Below are positions 25,827-34,591 of a stretch of DNA of 64,000 nt, in pieces; the stretch's first letter is position 1, and every line of letters begins with the position of its first letter. Under the pieces are notes generated by a model that worked only from the letters and a program-made list of their open reading frames with translations, had not been told where the DNA came from and searched no databases. The translations under genes and the position numbers were made by a program. Source of the DNA: an uncultured Elusimicrobiales bacterium (GTDB lineage: Bacteria; Elusimicrobiota; Elusimicrobia; Elusimicrobiales; Elusimicrobiaceae); contig CAKUKI010000001.1 of assembly GCA_934662565.1 (NCBI GenBank), positions 1 through 64,000 of the forward strand, given 5' to 3'.

Positions 25827-28800
25827 ATGACTAAAAGTTTGTTTGAGCTTTTTTGTGAGCCGTCCGGCCCCGCGCCGCAAAATTTATTAACGCGGGATAC
25901 CTTGCACTTTGTGGAGCACCTGCCGTTTGGCGCATTACTGGCTGATGCACAGGGGCATATTGCTTTTGGCAATTCCCGCGCCGGACAATTATTAAACACG
26001 GCAGAGGCCGCGTTTGAAGGCGGCAATATAGCTACATTCGGTTTAACGGTGGCAGATGTTTCTTCCCTCTTACAAGCCACCGCCGGACAAAAAAACATTA
26101 AGGAACTAACCAATAAAAATTTGCAAAATTTGTTTGTGTCCGTTGGGGCCAGCAAACTGGGCGATTATACCCTTATTACCTTGGAACCGGTGCCGCAGCA
26201 GCGCCGTTTGGAAGCCGATAAACGCTTTTTGGTAGAGGTGGTAAACCATTATCCCATGGGCGTCACCATGCAAAACACGCAAGATGTGTGCTGTTTGTGG
26301 AACCGCAAGGCAGAAGAAATTTTCGGCCGCCGCGGGGCCAATACACTGGGGCAGGAAATTTATAAATTTTTACCGCCGGAAATGTTAAACGCGTTGGAGT
26401 TAATGGACCAAGAGGTCAAAGATTCCGCCAAAGTGCGGCCGGACGCGCGTATGCACTTTACCGATTCTAACGGGCAGGACCGCACCTTAAGCGTTAGCAA
26501 AATACCTGTGTTGGGGGCGGACGGCGCCGTAAGCTATATTTTAACCTCGTACGAAGACATTACCAACCGTTACACCAGCGAACAGGAAATAATGCAAACC
26601 CGCAATATGCTGCAAGCTATTGTGGATAATGTGCCCGTGGGGTTATATACCCGCACGGCCGACAGGCGCATGATGTTTTTTAATAAACAAAGCCAAGTAA
26701 TTTTTAACGAGGTCCAGCCCCGCTTTGCCAACTCTCCGCATGCCAAACAAACGCGGGAACAGATAGATGCCTACCACGAGCGCGAGGAAGAAATTTTGCG
26801 TACGGGTAAAATACAGGAATTTCCGGACGAGGTCTATTTGGACCACGCCGGAAACGAACGCTATATCCACATGATTAAAGTGCCGCTTTTTAAGGCCGGA
26901 CCGGAACCGGTGGTGCTTTCTATTGTAGAGGATGTGACCAAACGCCGCGAGCAAGAGCGCGAAATTGTGCGTATGAACAAACTGCTGCAGGCCATTGTAG
27001 ATAACGCGCCTATCGGCCTGTATGCCCGCGGTAAAGACGGCCAACTGCTGCTGCGCAATAAGCGTTGTACCACTATGTTTGGCGCGATGGACGACAAAGA
27101 TTTTTCTGCCAACGGCTCCTTGCCGCACGAAACCAAGGAAGATGTGGCCTCTTATTTAGGGCGGGAAAGCGAGGTCCTCTCCACCGGCAAAACGCTGGAC
27201 CTGCCGGAAGAACCCTATAAAACACCGGACGGCACGCAAAAAATACTGCACTTAATTAAAGTGCCTGTAAAAGACGAAACCAACGAACTGAACTTTGTTA
27301 TTACGCTGGCCGAAGATATTACCGAAAAGAAAGAACAGGAAAACCGCTTGGCGGTGGCGCATAACTTCCAACAAGCGGTATTGGATAACGCCCCCTTGGC
27401 TATTTATGCCCGCGGGGTGGATAACCAAATGTCTTTTATCAACAAAGCCGCGCACGAAATCTTTCCGGATGAAACGGAATATAAAGAAGAAAGTGATTTT
27501 TACGGCCAGCGCGAAAAAGCCATTTTTGCCGATAAAAAAGTGGTGGATTTACCCGCAGAATGGTACACCACCCGCCGCGGCAATAAGGTGCTGTTGCATT
27601 TAATTAAAGCGCCCGTGTATGATAAAGACGGCAACCCGTATATGATGCTTACGCTGGCTCAAGATATTACAAAACAGAAAAAGCAGGAAGAAGAAGTAAT
27701 CAAAACGCGCAACTTCCTGCAAACGGTTATTGATAACTTGCCGCTGGCGCTTTCCGTTAAAAACCAAGACGGCAAATATATTTTGTGGAACAAAAAGAGC
27801 GAGGCGCTTTTCGGTACCACCTCGGCCGAGGTAATTGGGCGGTCGCATTACCGGCATGATATTTCGCCGGAGCAGGCGGAGTTTTTGTCCTCTGCGGACC
27901 AAAAAGTATTTGAAAGCGGCAAGGAATTAAACATTCCGCAAGAGCTTATTTCCACCGCTACGGAAGGCGTAAAAATTATGCACACGGTCAAAACACCGGT
28001 GTTTACGCAAGACGGCAAGCCGGATTGTCTGTTGTCCGTTTCGGAAGATATAACCTCCAAAACCAAAATGGAAAAACAAATCCGCGAGGCCAGCGACAAA
28101 AACACCCTGCTGGTGGATAACGCCCGCGAAGGGGTGGCTATGCTGGAAGACGGCAACGTACTGTATGCCAACCACGCTATTTTGCACATTTTGGGCTTAA
28201 CTACGCTGGAAGAATTGCAGCACCGCCCGTTGTTGGATTTGGTAGCGCCGGACCACCGCATTTTTGCGCAAGAAAAATATGATGCCGTTGCCAACGGCAC
28301 GCAAGAAAACGACGCCGCCACGGAAATCCACTTTTTGCGTCCGGACGGGACCGAGGTGGAAACGGAATTTGCGGCCACGGCTTCGCGCTATTTGGGGCGG
28401 CGGATTGTGATGTGTTTCGTGCGGGATGTGACGGCCTCCAACCGTGCTATCAGAGAAATTAAAAAAGAGCGCGAAAACTTCCGCGCCGCGTTTGAAAATA
28501 GCATTACGCCCGCTTTTGTAATGACGGGCAAAGGATATATTACGGTAATGAACCGCGCCGCGCGGGAACTGTTTAATTTTACGCTGGCGGATAAAAATTT
28601 CTACCGCAATGTATATATGAAACCCGCCATTACGCTTGCCGCGCGCAGGGAACTGCGCCAAGGCCACGCCGCCCAAATGGATTATGTGTTTGATTTTGAG
28701 CGCGCAAAAGTAAAATTCCCAGACCGTATTAAAGGGGAAGGCAAGTTGCCGCTATCCGTCACGTTTGAACCCATGAACCGCCGCGATAGCAAAGACGGCA

Positions 28801-30926
28801 CCGTAGAGGCGGATTATGTGGTGTATTTGCAGCCGAAAGACGGCCCCGCCCCGCTGCCGCCCACCAAGGGCGAAAACGGCGCAAAACCGCGCTTGCGTTT
28901 AGTAAAAAAAGGGGGCGAATCCAACGCGCCGGCCGCGCCCCATGCGCCGGCTGCTCCGGTGGCGGTGCCGCCCGCTCCGCCGGTAAAAATACAGTTTATG
29001 CTCCCTAATACGGAGCCGTACGCGGTCTGCTCGCCGGAGTTCAAAATCACGCAGTGTAATGATTTGTTTTGTTCCCTTTGCCAATTAGAACAAGGGGAAC
29101 TGACCGGACAGGAAATCTCAAAATTATTTGATGAAACCAGCAGCATTTTATTAAAAGACGACCTGAAAAGTCTGGCGGCGGGGGAAGATTTAGAAAACAG
29201 GGAATATAACCTGCGCCTTGCCAGCGGTTTGGAAACCGTGGCCGTGCGTTTAAGTGCGGTAAAAGAAAGCAACGGCAGTTATTTGTTCATTTTGCGTAAT
29301 TTAGCTTTTCACCGCCAGATTATGCACATTTTGGAAGAACGCTCCGCCCAGCTAAATGCACTGTTGGATGCCACGGAAGGCGTTGTGTTTAGCGTATCTT
29401 GCGACGGCAAAACCTTTGGCCGTATTGAACAGGCCAATAAGTTTTTGGCGCAGATGTTGGATTATTCGCACGACGAGCTGATTAGCTTAAAATTCCGCGC
29501 GCTTTTCTCTTCCCCCAACCGCATAAGTGATGTCAAAACCGACGAATGGTTCGCCCAGTTGGAGGAACAGTTTTTCAAGGACGGCCGCGCGAATTTCTCC
29601 GCGCCCGTGTACCGCAAAGACGGCTCCAAATTACAGGCGGAAGTGACCATTGTGCCCATAGATTTGGCCTCCCGCAACGAAGCCATGGTGGTAGTGCGGG
29701 ATGTTTCCACCCAGTTGGATAAACTGGCGCAGGATTCCCAACAGGCACAGGAACTGCGCAGTGTGCGCCAAGCCATGCCGGGGTTGTACTTAAAGGTAAA
29801 TGCCGAGGGCCGCGTGCTGGAGGTTTCTTCCAATCTGGAATATTTAACCACGGCACAGGCCAGCGAGCGGTTTATGAATAAAACGCCCAACGAATACTGG
29901 CCCGAGCAAACCGCCTCCCAAGAAATGTTTGCCGTCAAAGAGGCTCTTTCCGTAAACATCACCACGCATTTTGATTTTACGCAAGAAGAAGGCGGACGCA
30001 CCCGCAGTTATGAGGCCGCCGTCACGCCGATTACCGGCCGCGAGGAAGCCATTATTTGGATTAAAGACGTAAGCGAAAAGCAAGAACACGACGGCCGCGT
30101 GCGTGAATTGTACGAAATCAGCCAGCAAACCAATTTATCTATTACGGATTTGGTGGATAAAATACTGGAATTCGGCAAGCGCGTATTTAAGGCGGATATT
30201 GGCCTAATCCTCCGTTTTGCCGACGACACCGCCCAGCAAATGAGTGTGGTATATGTGACCCAGAATGATTTTAACGTCCAGCGGTATATGGAGTTCCCCG
30301 TAGAGGAATGTTTAACCCACGTGGCGGAGGACAGTATTTCGCAATATCCGGATTTGGGCAATACGTCTTGCACGCATTGTATTCATGTGGCTAAACAGTT
30401 TGGCGCCATGATTGCCGCCCCGCTGAGCGTAAACGGCAAAGCGGCGGGGGCATTGTGTTTTGCCTCGCGCAATACGCGCCGCTCGTTTGATGCGGGGGCC
30501 GAGGAGCTGATAGGTTTAATGGCCCGCATATTGGGTTTGCGTATTGAACTGCGCCAAGCGGGCAAAGCCGTTAGTGAAACATCCCAAAGCCTGACCCGAA
30601 CGCTGGAATATGTGGATTTCCCCGCCGTAATGATTGGTATGGATTACCGTATCCGCTCTGCCAATGCGGCATTTTTGGAAACCACCGGCTGCCGTGTGGC
30701 GGTTAAAATGAACTTTTTTGACCGCTTTATCCGCAAGCCGTCTATTGCGTTGGCGTCTTTCAAGTCGGCCGCGCAAAACGGCAACCCCAAGGCGTTCCGC
30801 CTGCGTATGGACCTGTTGCACGAAGACGGCCTGTATGTGGAAACCAACTGGGAAGTGTTTGTGATTAAGGATGCGGAGGGGCAGACGGAGGGGTATGCGC
30901 TGATAGGAACCAGAAACTCCAAATAA
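25827..30926 (+). CDS. Giant multi-PAS protein with GAF domain and no output domain
   Basis: The 1,699 residues form a chain of about twelve PAS-like domains with boundaries of coiled-coil type (for example EITEKKEQENRLAV-like linkers). Starts recur every 120-125 residues: LQAIVDNVPVGLYTR, LQAIVDNAPIGLYAR, QQAVLDNAPLAIYAR, LQTVIDNLPLALSVK. A Pro/Ala-rich linker lies at about 1030-1070, a GAF domain at about 1430-1580 (with CTHCIHVAK), and a last PAS at the C-terminus. No histidine kinase, GGDEF, EAL, methyl-accepting or DNA-binding domain is seen, nor any membrane segment. It is likely a cytoplasmic sensor or scaffold whose partner lies elsewhere. The second ATG (25827) fits GAGGG better than 25821. 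Confidence 0.9.
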   Translation: MTKSLFELFCEPSGPAPQNLLTRDTLHFVEHLPFGALLADAQGHIAFGNSRAGQLLNTAEAAFEGGNIATFGLTVADVSSLLQATAGQKNIKELTNKNLQNLFVSVGASKLGDYTLITLEPVPQQRRLEADKRFLVEVVNHYPMGVTMQNTQDVCCLWNRKAEEIFGRRGANTLGQEIYKFLPPEMLNALELMDQEVKDSAKVRPDARMHFTDSNGQDRTLSVSKIPVLGADGAVSYILTSYEDITNRYTSEQEIMQTRNMLQAIVDNVPVGLYTRTADRRMMFFNKQSQVIFNEVQPRFANSPHAKQTREQIDAYHEREEEILRTGKIQEFPDEVYLDHAGNERYIHMIKVPLFKAGPEPVVLSIVEDVTKRREQEREIVRMNKLLQAIVDNAPIGLYARGKDGQLLLRNKRCTTMFGAMDDKDFSANGSLPHETKEDVASYLGRESEVLSTGKTLDLPEEPYKTPDGTQKILHLIKVPVKDETNELNFVITLAEDITEKKEQENRLAVAHNFQQAVLDNAPLAIYARGVDNQMSFINKAAHEIFPDETEYKEESDFYGQREKAIFADKKVVDLPAEWYTTRRGNKVLLHLIKAPVYDKDGNPYMMLTLAQDITKQKKQEEEVIKTRNFLQTVIDNLPLALSVKNQDGKYILWNKKSEALFGTTSAEVIGRSHYRHDISPEQAEFLSSADQKVFESGKELNIPQELISTATEGVKIMHTVKTPVFTQDGKPDCLLSVSEDITSKTKMEKQIREASDKNTLLVDNAREGVAMLEDGNVLYANHAILHILGLTTLEELQHRPLLDLVAPDHRIFAQEKYDAVANGTQENDAATEIHFLRPDGTEVETEFAATASRYLGRRIVMCFVRDVTASNRAIREIKKERENFRAAFENSITPAFVMTGKGYITVMNRAARELFNFTLADKNFYRNVYMKPAITLAARRELRQGHAAQMDYVFDFERAKVKFPDRIKGEGKLPLSVTFEPMNRRDSKDGTVEADYVVYLQPKDGPAPLPPTKGENGAKPRLRLVKKGGESNAPAAPHAPAAPVAVPPAPPVKIQFMLPNTEPYAVCSPEFKITQCNDLFCSLCQLEQGELTGQEISKLFDETSSILLKDDLKSLAAGEDLENREYNLRLASGLETVAVRLSAVKESNGSYLFILRNLAFHRQIMHILEERSAQLNALLDATEGVVFSVSCDGKTFGRIEQANKFLAQMLDYSHDELISLKFRALFSSPNRISDVKTDEWFAQLEEQFFKDGRANFSAPVYRKDGSKLQAEVTIVPIDLASRNEAMVVVRDVSTQLDKLAQDSQQAQELRSVRQAMPGLYLKVNAEGRVLEVSSNLEYLTTAQASERFMNKTPNEYWPEQTASQEMFAVKEALSVNITTHFDFTQEEGGRTRSYEAAVTPITGREEAIIWIKDVSEKQEHDGRVRELYEISQQTNLSITDLVDKILEFGKRVFKADIGLILRFADDTAQQMSVVYVTQNDFNVQRYMEFPVEECLTHVAEDSISQYPDLGNTSCTHCIHVAKQFGAMIAAPLSVNGKAAGALCFASRNTRRSFDAGAEELIGLMARILGLRIELRQAGKAVSETSQSLTRTLEYVDFPAVMIGMDYRIRSANAAFLETTGCRVAVKMNFFDRFIRKPSIALASFKSAAQNGNPKAFRLRMDLLHEDGLYVETNWEVFVIKDAEGQTEGYALIGTRNSK

Positions 30927-30953
30927 TTAATAACAACTGGTGGTAAGCTTAGA

Positions 30954-31196
30954 GATTAACGCACAGAAAGCAAAATAACATTTTGCTTTCTGTTTGCGTT
31001 TGATGGGCAACATTTTTCCATATTTGGCCGTATGGTCGGTCCCTTTGGGCTTATGTGGCGTTTAGCCACACTGCGCCCAAACTAAGGCCCACCCATACGG
31101 CGCAAATCTGAAAAAACAGCCTACAAACAATCACTCTTGTACTGGCACGAACGGCAACGCTAAGGAAAAACGGCGGGCGGCTGTTGGTAAGTTGGG
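30954..31196 (+). repeat. Repeat A, copy 3
   Basis: Hairpin 1 has arms CAGAAAGCAAAA (30964-30975) and TTTTGCTTTCTG (30981-30992) around TAACA, with AACGCA (30958-30963) / TGCGTT (30995-31000) outside a 2-base bulge. Hairpin 2 is TTTGGGC (31044-31050) / GCCCAAA (31075-31081) with TGTGGC (31054-31059) / GCCACA (31065-31070). The stem of hairpin 1 differs from copy 2 at most variable positions but keeps all pairs. Confidence 0.88.
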
Positions 31197-31410
31197 TTTT
31201 TAATGCGCGGGGAACAAAATAACATTTTGTTCCCCGTTCGCATTAAGTGGGCAAACCATTTTCCAAATTTAAGCCCTTTTGCACCGCCTTTAGGCTTATG
31301 TAGCTAGCGCTACACCGCGCCTAAACTAGCGGCTATGAAAAACATCTTAAATTTGAAAAATCATGCTACAAGCACTTCCTCTTGTACTAGCACGAACGGC
31401 ATAAAATAAG
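31197..31410 (+). repeat. Repeat A, copy 4
   Basis: Hairpin 1 has arms CGGGGAACAAAA (31208-31219) and TTTTGTTCCCCG (31225-31236) around the same TAACA loop, and outer pairs TAATGCG/CGCATTA. Hairpin 2 is TTTAGGC (31289-31295) / GCCTAAA (31319-31325) with TGTAGC (31299-31304) / GCTACA (31309-31314). Relative to copy 3, G-C pairs have become A-T pairs on both sides. Confidence 0.88.
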
Positions 31411-31555
31411 GTGCCGTTTCCCGCTTTGCTTTTGCTTTTTCCGTTGTCGTTCGCTTTTGCTGTTGCTGTTTGCCGTTGCCGTTCAATGCCCCCTTTTGAA
31501 CCTGCTTATAAAACCTATTTTGAACGGAATATAAAGGCATTTTACTTGTCCGACC

Positions 31556-31680
31556 GTAGGGAGTTGTAAAATGCCCGTATCAAAATAGGTTTTATAGGTT
31601 CCTAGGGGGCTAGCCTTTTTGCCTTCTTTTTCTGCAATGAGAAAAAGAAGGGCAGGTTTGGGGCGCCGCCCCAAGAATGA
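31556..31680 (+). repeat. Repeat B, copy 1
   Basis: The unit runs from GTTGTAAAATGCCCGTAT through GGGGGCTAGC to two hairpins: CCTTCTTTTTCT (31622-31633) / AGAAAAAGAAGG (31640-31651) around GCAATG, and TTGGGGC/GCCCCAA. Just upstream GGCATTTTAC (31534-31543) is the inverse of GTAAAATGCC (31565-31574). Confidence 0.75.
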
Positions 31681-31798
31681 AAGGTTGTAAAATGCCCGTA
31701 TAAAAATAAATTTTATGGCTTCGTGGGGTGCTAGCTTTTTGCTTACTTTTTTGCAATGGAAAAAGTAAGGCAGGTAAGGGGTGCAACCCCTGATAAAA
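31681..31798 (+). repeat. Repeat B, copy 2
   Basis: Same order as copy 1: GTTGTAAAATGCCCGTAT, GGTGCTAGC, then CTTACTTTTT (31743-31752) / AAAAAGTAAG (31761-31770) around TGCAATGG, then AGGGG/CCCCT. Stem bases differ from copy 1 and remain paired. Confidence 0.75.
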
Positions 31799-31950
31799 AA
31801 GGTTGTAAAATGCCCGTATAAAAATAAATTTGTCCTGCGGACGGCGGCCCGCAGGGTGCGGCTCGGGGTGCTAGCCTTTTTGCAAAGGCCGCCCGCAGGG
31901 TCTTTTTTACAACGAGAAAAATAAGGGCGGGTGTGGGCCGCCGCCCCCTA
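31799..31950 (+). repeat. Repeat B, copy 3 (degenerate)
   Basis: It begins GGTTGTAAAATGCCCGTAT like the others and keeps GGTGCTAGCCTTTTTGC and CGAGAAAAATAAGG. It is interrupted by two GC-rich insertions around CCGCAGGG, so the first hairpin no longer pairs well. Confidence 0.6.
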
Positions 31951-31966
31951 AAAATAAATTTTCCTC

Positions 31967-31994
31967 TTGTTTTTAGGGGCTTTTTTTGTATAAT
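31967..31994 (+). promoter_or_regulatory. Promoter of the Cys-rich secreted protein gene
   Basis: TTGTTT (31967-31972), 16 bases including a 7-T run, and a consensus TATAAT (31989-31994). It shares the -35 and spacer length with the pilin promoters, though the T run is shorter. Confidence 0.7.
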
Positions 31995-32046
31995 ATCCGG
32001 CAGAGGGAATTAGCCTGTTTTGGACCCCCTCTGGAGAAATTTTACC

Positions 32047-33039
32047 ATGAAAAAAATAATTTTACTTGCCGCGTGTTTGGCAGTAATTCCTGCCGCCGCG
32101 GAAGAATTAAAATTCGTGACGGAACTTTCCGAGCCGGTGGCTTCGTTTGCCCGCTTGGAATCGGTCAATAGCGCGCGTCCGGCGGAGGCCATGTTTGTTG
32201 ATTTCTGCAACACCGGCGTTAATACGGGCACCATTTCTGCCAAAGGGTTGGTAAAAATGAACGAACTGCGCGTGTTAAGCGGTGCCCGCGCGGGCAGCAC
32301 CAGCCAGCTGACCTATCAAATTACGGATGCGAACGGTTTAACCGTGGCCGACAACGGGAGTCTGCGCGGTGCCAAACTATTGGCTAACACCGCAGACCCA
32401 CAGGATATTACCGTGGCGGCGGGGGTAAATGTGGGGGCGGCCTCTAACTTTACAGCGGCCGATTTGAACCGCTTGAAAATTGCGTCCCACACTACCATTG
32501 TTCCCAGCACGGAGTATTCCAAGGGTTATACTATGGCGTGGGATAACTCCTACGACAAAAACTATAAAGTTTCGTCCGCTGGGGTAGAGGCCTTGGCCGG
32601 AACTTCGTATAATTCCTACTTATTGCGCTACCGCTTGAGCGAAGAAGGTATATGCGGGTCCGGTGCGCCTAGCACCGCTAATTCCACCCGCACGCGCAAC
32701 TGCGCGGACGATTCCAAATACGGGTCCAATTATGAAGGGGTAATTAATGAAAAATACTCCTACTTGCCGGATTGCGCTTGGAAAGAAGTTTCCAATACCT
32801 GTAAGAAAAAGAATAAAGGTAAATTGAAATGGCAACAAACTTACTACGATGAATATCCTGTCGGGCCAAATATGGGGGATTGCCCGTATCACGAGCCTTC
32901 TTGCGATTATGGAGATTGTACGGTGGAAGGGGAAGTTTGTCGCGACCACTATCCAACAGGAGACAGCAATTGTAGTAATTTAGATTCTGAGTGTTGTGAA
33001 GCGGAGGTAGAGTTTGTCTGTACTTATGTAAGCGACTAA
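32047..33039 (+). CDS. Secreted protein: beta-rich domain plus Cys-rich C-terminus
   Basis: The 330 residues start with a signal peptide (MKKIILLAACLAVIPAAA) and a Ser/Thr/Ala/Asn-rich domain to about 215. A Cys-rich tail follows with roughly 16 cysteines, including NCADDSKYG, DCPYHEPSCDYGDCT and CEAEVEFVC. GGAG lies 11-14 bases upstream of the ATG. The layout parallels the protein at 24483. I recognise no family; a surface protein, possibly working with the pilins, is the most I can suggest. It has its own good promoter and a strong terminator. Confidence 0.75.
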   Translation: MKKIILLAACLAVIPAAAEELKFVTELSEPVASFARLESVNSARPAEAMFVDFCNTGVNTGTISAKGLVKMNELRVLSGARAGSTSQLTYQITDANGLTVADNGSLRGAKLLANTADPQDITVAAGVNVGAASNFTAADLNRLKIASHTTIVPSTEYSKGYTMAWDNSYDKNYKVSSAGVEALAGTSYNSYLLRYRLSEEGICGSGAPSTANSTRTRNCADDSKYGSNYEGVINEKYSYLPDCAWKEVSNTCKKKNKGKLKWQQTYYDEYPVGPNMGDCPYHEPSCDYGDCTVEGEVCRDHYPTGDSNCSNLDSECCEAEVEFVCTYVSD

Positions 33040-33055
33040 CCTTTGTGATAATATA

Positions 33056-33090
33056 AAAACTCCCCGAGTGGACGCTCGGGGAGTTTTTTA
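33056..33090. terminator. Bidirectional terminator
   Basis: AAAACTCCCCGAG and CTCGGGGAGTTTT form a 13-bp stem with a 6-base loop, between the Cys-rich gene and the convergent nucleoside phosphorylase gene. Confidence 0.9.
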
Positions 33091-34404
33091 CTATTTAATT
33101 ACTTCTTTAATAATTTTGTACGCTTTGGGTTTTGTTTTAGTGAATTTTACAGCCTTGGCAAATAGGGCTAAACCGTCTTCCAAGCGTTTTTTATCGGATG
33201 CGTACAAGGTGGCTACCACATCGCCTTTTTTAACGGCGTCACCGCATTTTTTGTGCAGCCACAAGCCGGCGCCGTAATCAATGGCGTCTTCCATACGGTT
33301 GCGGCCCGCGCCTAATAATACGCTGGCTTGTCCGGTCAGCAGTGCATCTATATGCGCCACATAACCCGCTTGCGGGGCTTTGAAGTCTACCGTCAGTTTG
33401 GCCGGTTTGAAGTATTTTTCCGGGTTGTCCACGGCCTGCGTGTCGCCCCCTTGCCATTTAACCAGTTCGCGCAGTTTGGCTAATGCCTCTCCGTTGGCAA
33501 TTTTTTCTTCCAAAATTTTGCGGGCTTTTTTAATGTCTTTTTGTTTACCGCTGATAACCAGCATATTGGCGGCTTGTTCCAAAAGCAGTTCGTAAAAATC
33601 GGGCGCTAAATCTTTTTCGCCTTTCAAAATACGCACGGTTTGCAACATTTCGTTGCCGTTGCCAATGGCGCGGCCGAGCGGCTGGTCCATATAAGTAATC
33701 AGCGCGCGGCATTTAAGCCCCAGCAGTTTGGCGGTGGCTACTAACGCGCGGGCCAGTTTGCGGCTGTCTTCCAGCTTTTTCATAAACGCGCCGGAGCCGT
33801 ATTTAACGTCCATAAGCAGGCTGTCTACGCCCTCGGCATATTTTTTAGAAAGAATACTGGCCACAATTAAAGGGCGGCTTTCTACGGTAGAGGACGCATC
33901 ACGCAAAGAGTAGAGTTTTTTATCGGCGGGGGCCAAGTCTTGCGTCTGGCCGAACATGCATACGCCTAATTTTTGCATTTGGCGGTGAATGGATTTAACC
34001 GGTACGCGCACTTCAAAATTTTTCATAGATTCCAGTTTATCCAACGTGCCGCCGGTGTGGCCCAAACCGCGGCCGGACATCATAGGCACCGCTACACCCG
34101 CGCACGCCACCAGCGGGGCCAACGCTAAGGAAATCCCGTCGCCCACGCCGCCCGTGGAGTGTTTATCCGTCTTGGGGAGTTTTACGTCAGAAAAATCCAA
34201 CCGGCCGCCGGAGTGCGCCATGGCTTTAGTAAAAAGGGCGGTTTCTTTATCACTTAACGGGCGCAAAAAGCACGCCATTAAGAAAGCGGACAGTTGGTAG
34301 TCCGGCACGGTTCCTTTGGCTGCGCCTTGGGCGATAAAATCAAATTCTTCAGCCGTTAGGGTTTTTCCGTCACGTTTTTTTGCAATCAGGTCAATCATTC
34401 TCAT
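33091..34404 (-). CDS. pdp: Pyrimidine-nucleoside/thymidine phosphorylase
   Basis: It splits pyrimidine nucleosides with phosphate into base and (deoxy)ribose 1-phosphate for salvage. The 437 residues have the family features: MRMIDLIAKKRDG, KHSTGGVGDG, the signature SGRGLGHTGGTLDKLES and, later, DVKYGSGAFMK and MDQPLGRAIGN. The length fits both DeoA and Pdp; I lean to Pdp because of the overall Firmicutes-like sequence. GGAGGG precedes the ATG by 8 bases. Together with cdd at 40628 it gives cytidine/uridine use. Confidence 0.94.
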   Translation of the reverse strand: MRMIDLIAKKRDGKTLTAEEFDFIAQGAAKGTVPDYQLSAFLMACFLRPLSDKETALFTKAMAHSGGRLDFSDVKLPKTDKHSTGGVGDGISLALAPLVACAGVAVPMMSGRGLGHTGGTLDKLESMKNFEVRVPVKSIHRQMQKLGVCMFGQTQDLAPADKKLYSLRDASSTVESRPLIVASILSKKYAEGVDSLLMDVKYGSGAFMKKLEDSRKLARALVATAKLLGLKCRALITYMDQPLGRAIGNGNEMLQTVRILKGEKDLAPDFYELLLEQAANMLVISGKQKDIKKARKILEEKIANGEALAKLRELVKWQGGDTQAVDNPEKYFKPAKLTVDFKAPQAGYVAHIDALLTGQASVLLGAGRNRMEDAIDYGAGLWLHKKCGDAVKKGDVVATLYASDKKRLEDGLALFAKAVKFTKTKPKAYKIIKEVIK

Positions 34405-34591
34405 ACAGTACTCCCTCCATGTTATATACCTGCTTGAACTTTCAGCATAGCATTTTCCGGCGGAAAAGAGAAGAGTTTTCCGTAAAATTTAATAAAGAAT
34501 TGTTTTTTGGGAAATGATTTTTTAGGGCCTTAAAAACTTAAAAGTAATTTTTCAAAGGTGTTTTTTGGCGTGGGTCTCCGTCGTAAAACAG

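Larger units (their letters stand above)
30927..32046. other. Repeat-filled region of about 1.1 kb without genes
   Basis: Between the PAS protein and the Cys-rich protein I find two repeat A copies, a GTTGCCGTT-rich stretch near 31430-31480, three repeat B copies and the promoter of the next gene. No credible coding region is present; the frames that stay open run through repeats and lack ribosome-binding sites. Confidence 0.75.

Noticed and set aside
31483..31674. 63-codon frame in the repeat region
   Set aside because: It follows repeat B sequence and reappears in part wherever that repeat occurs; no ribosome-binding site.
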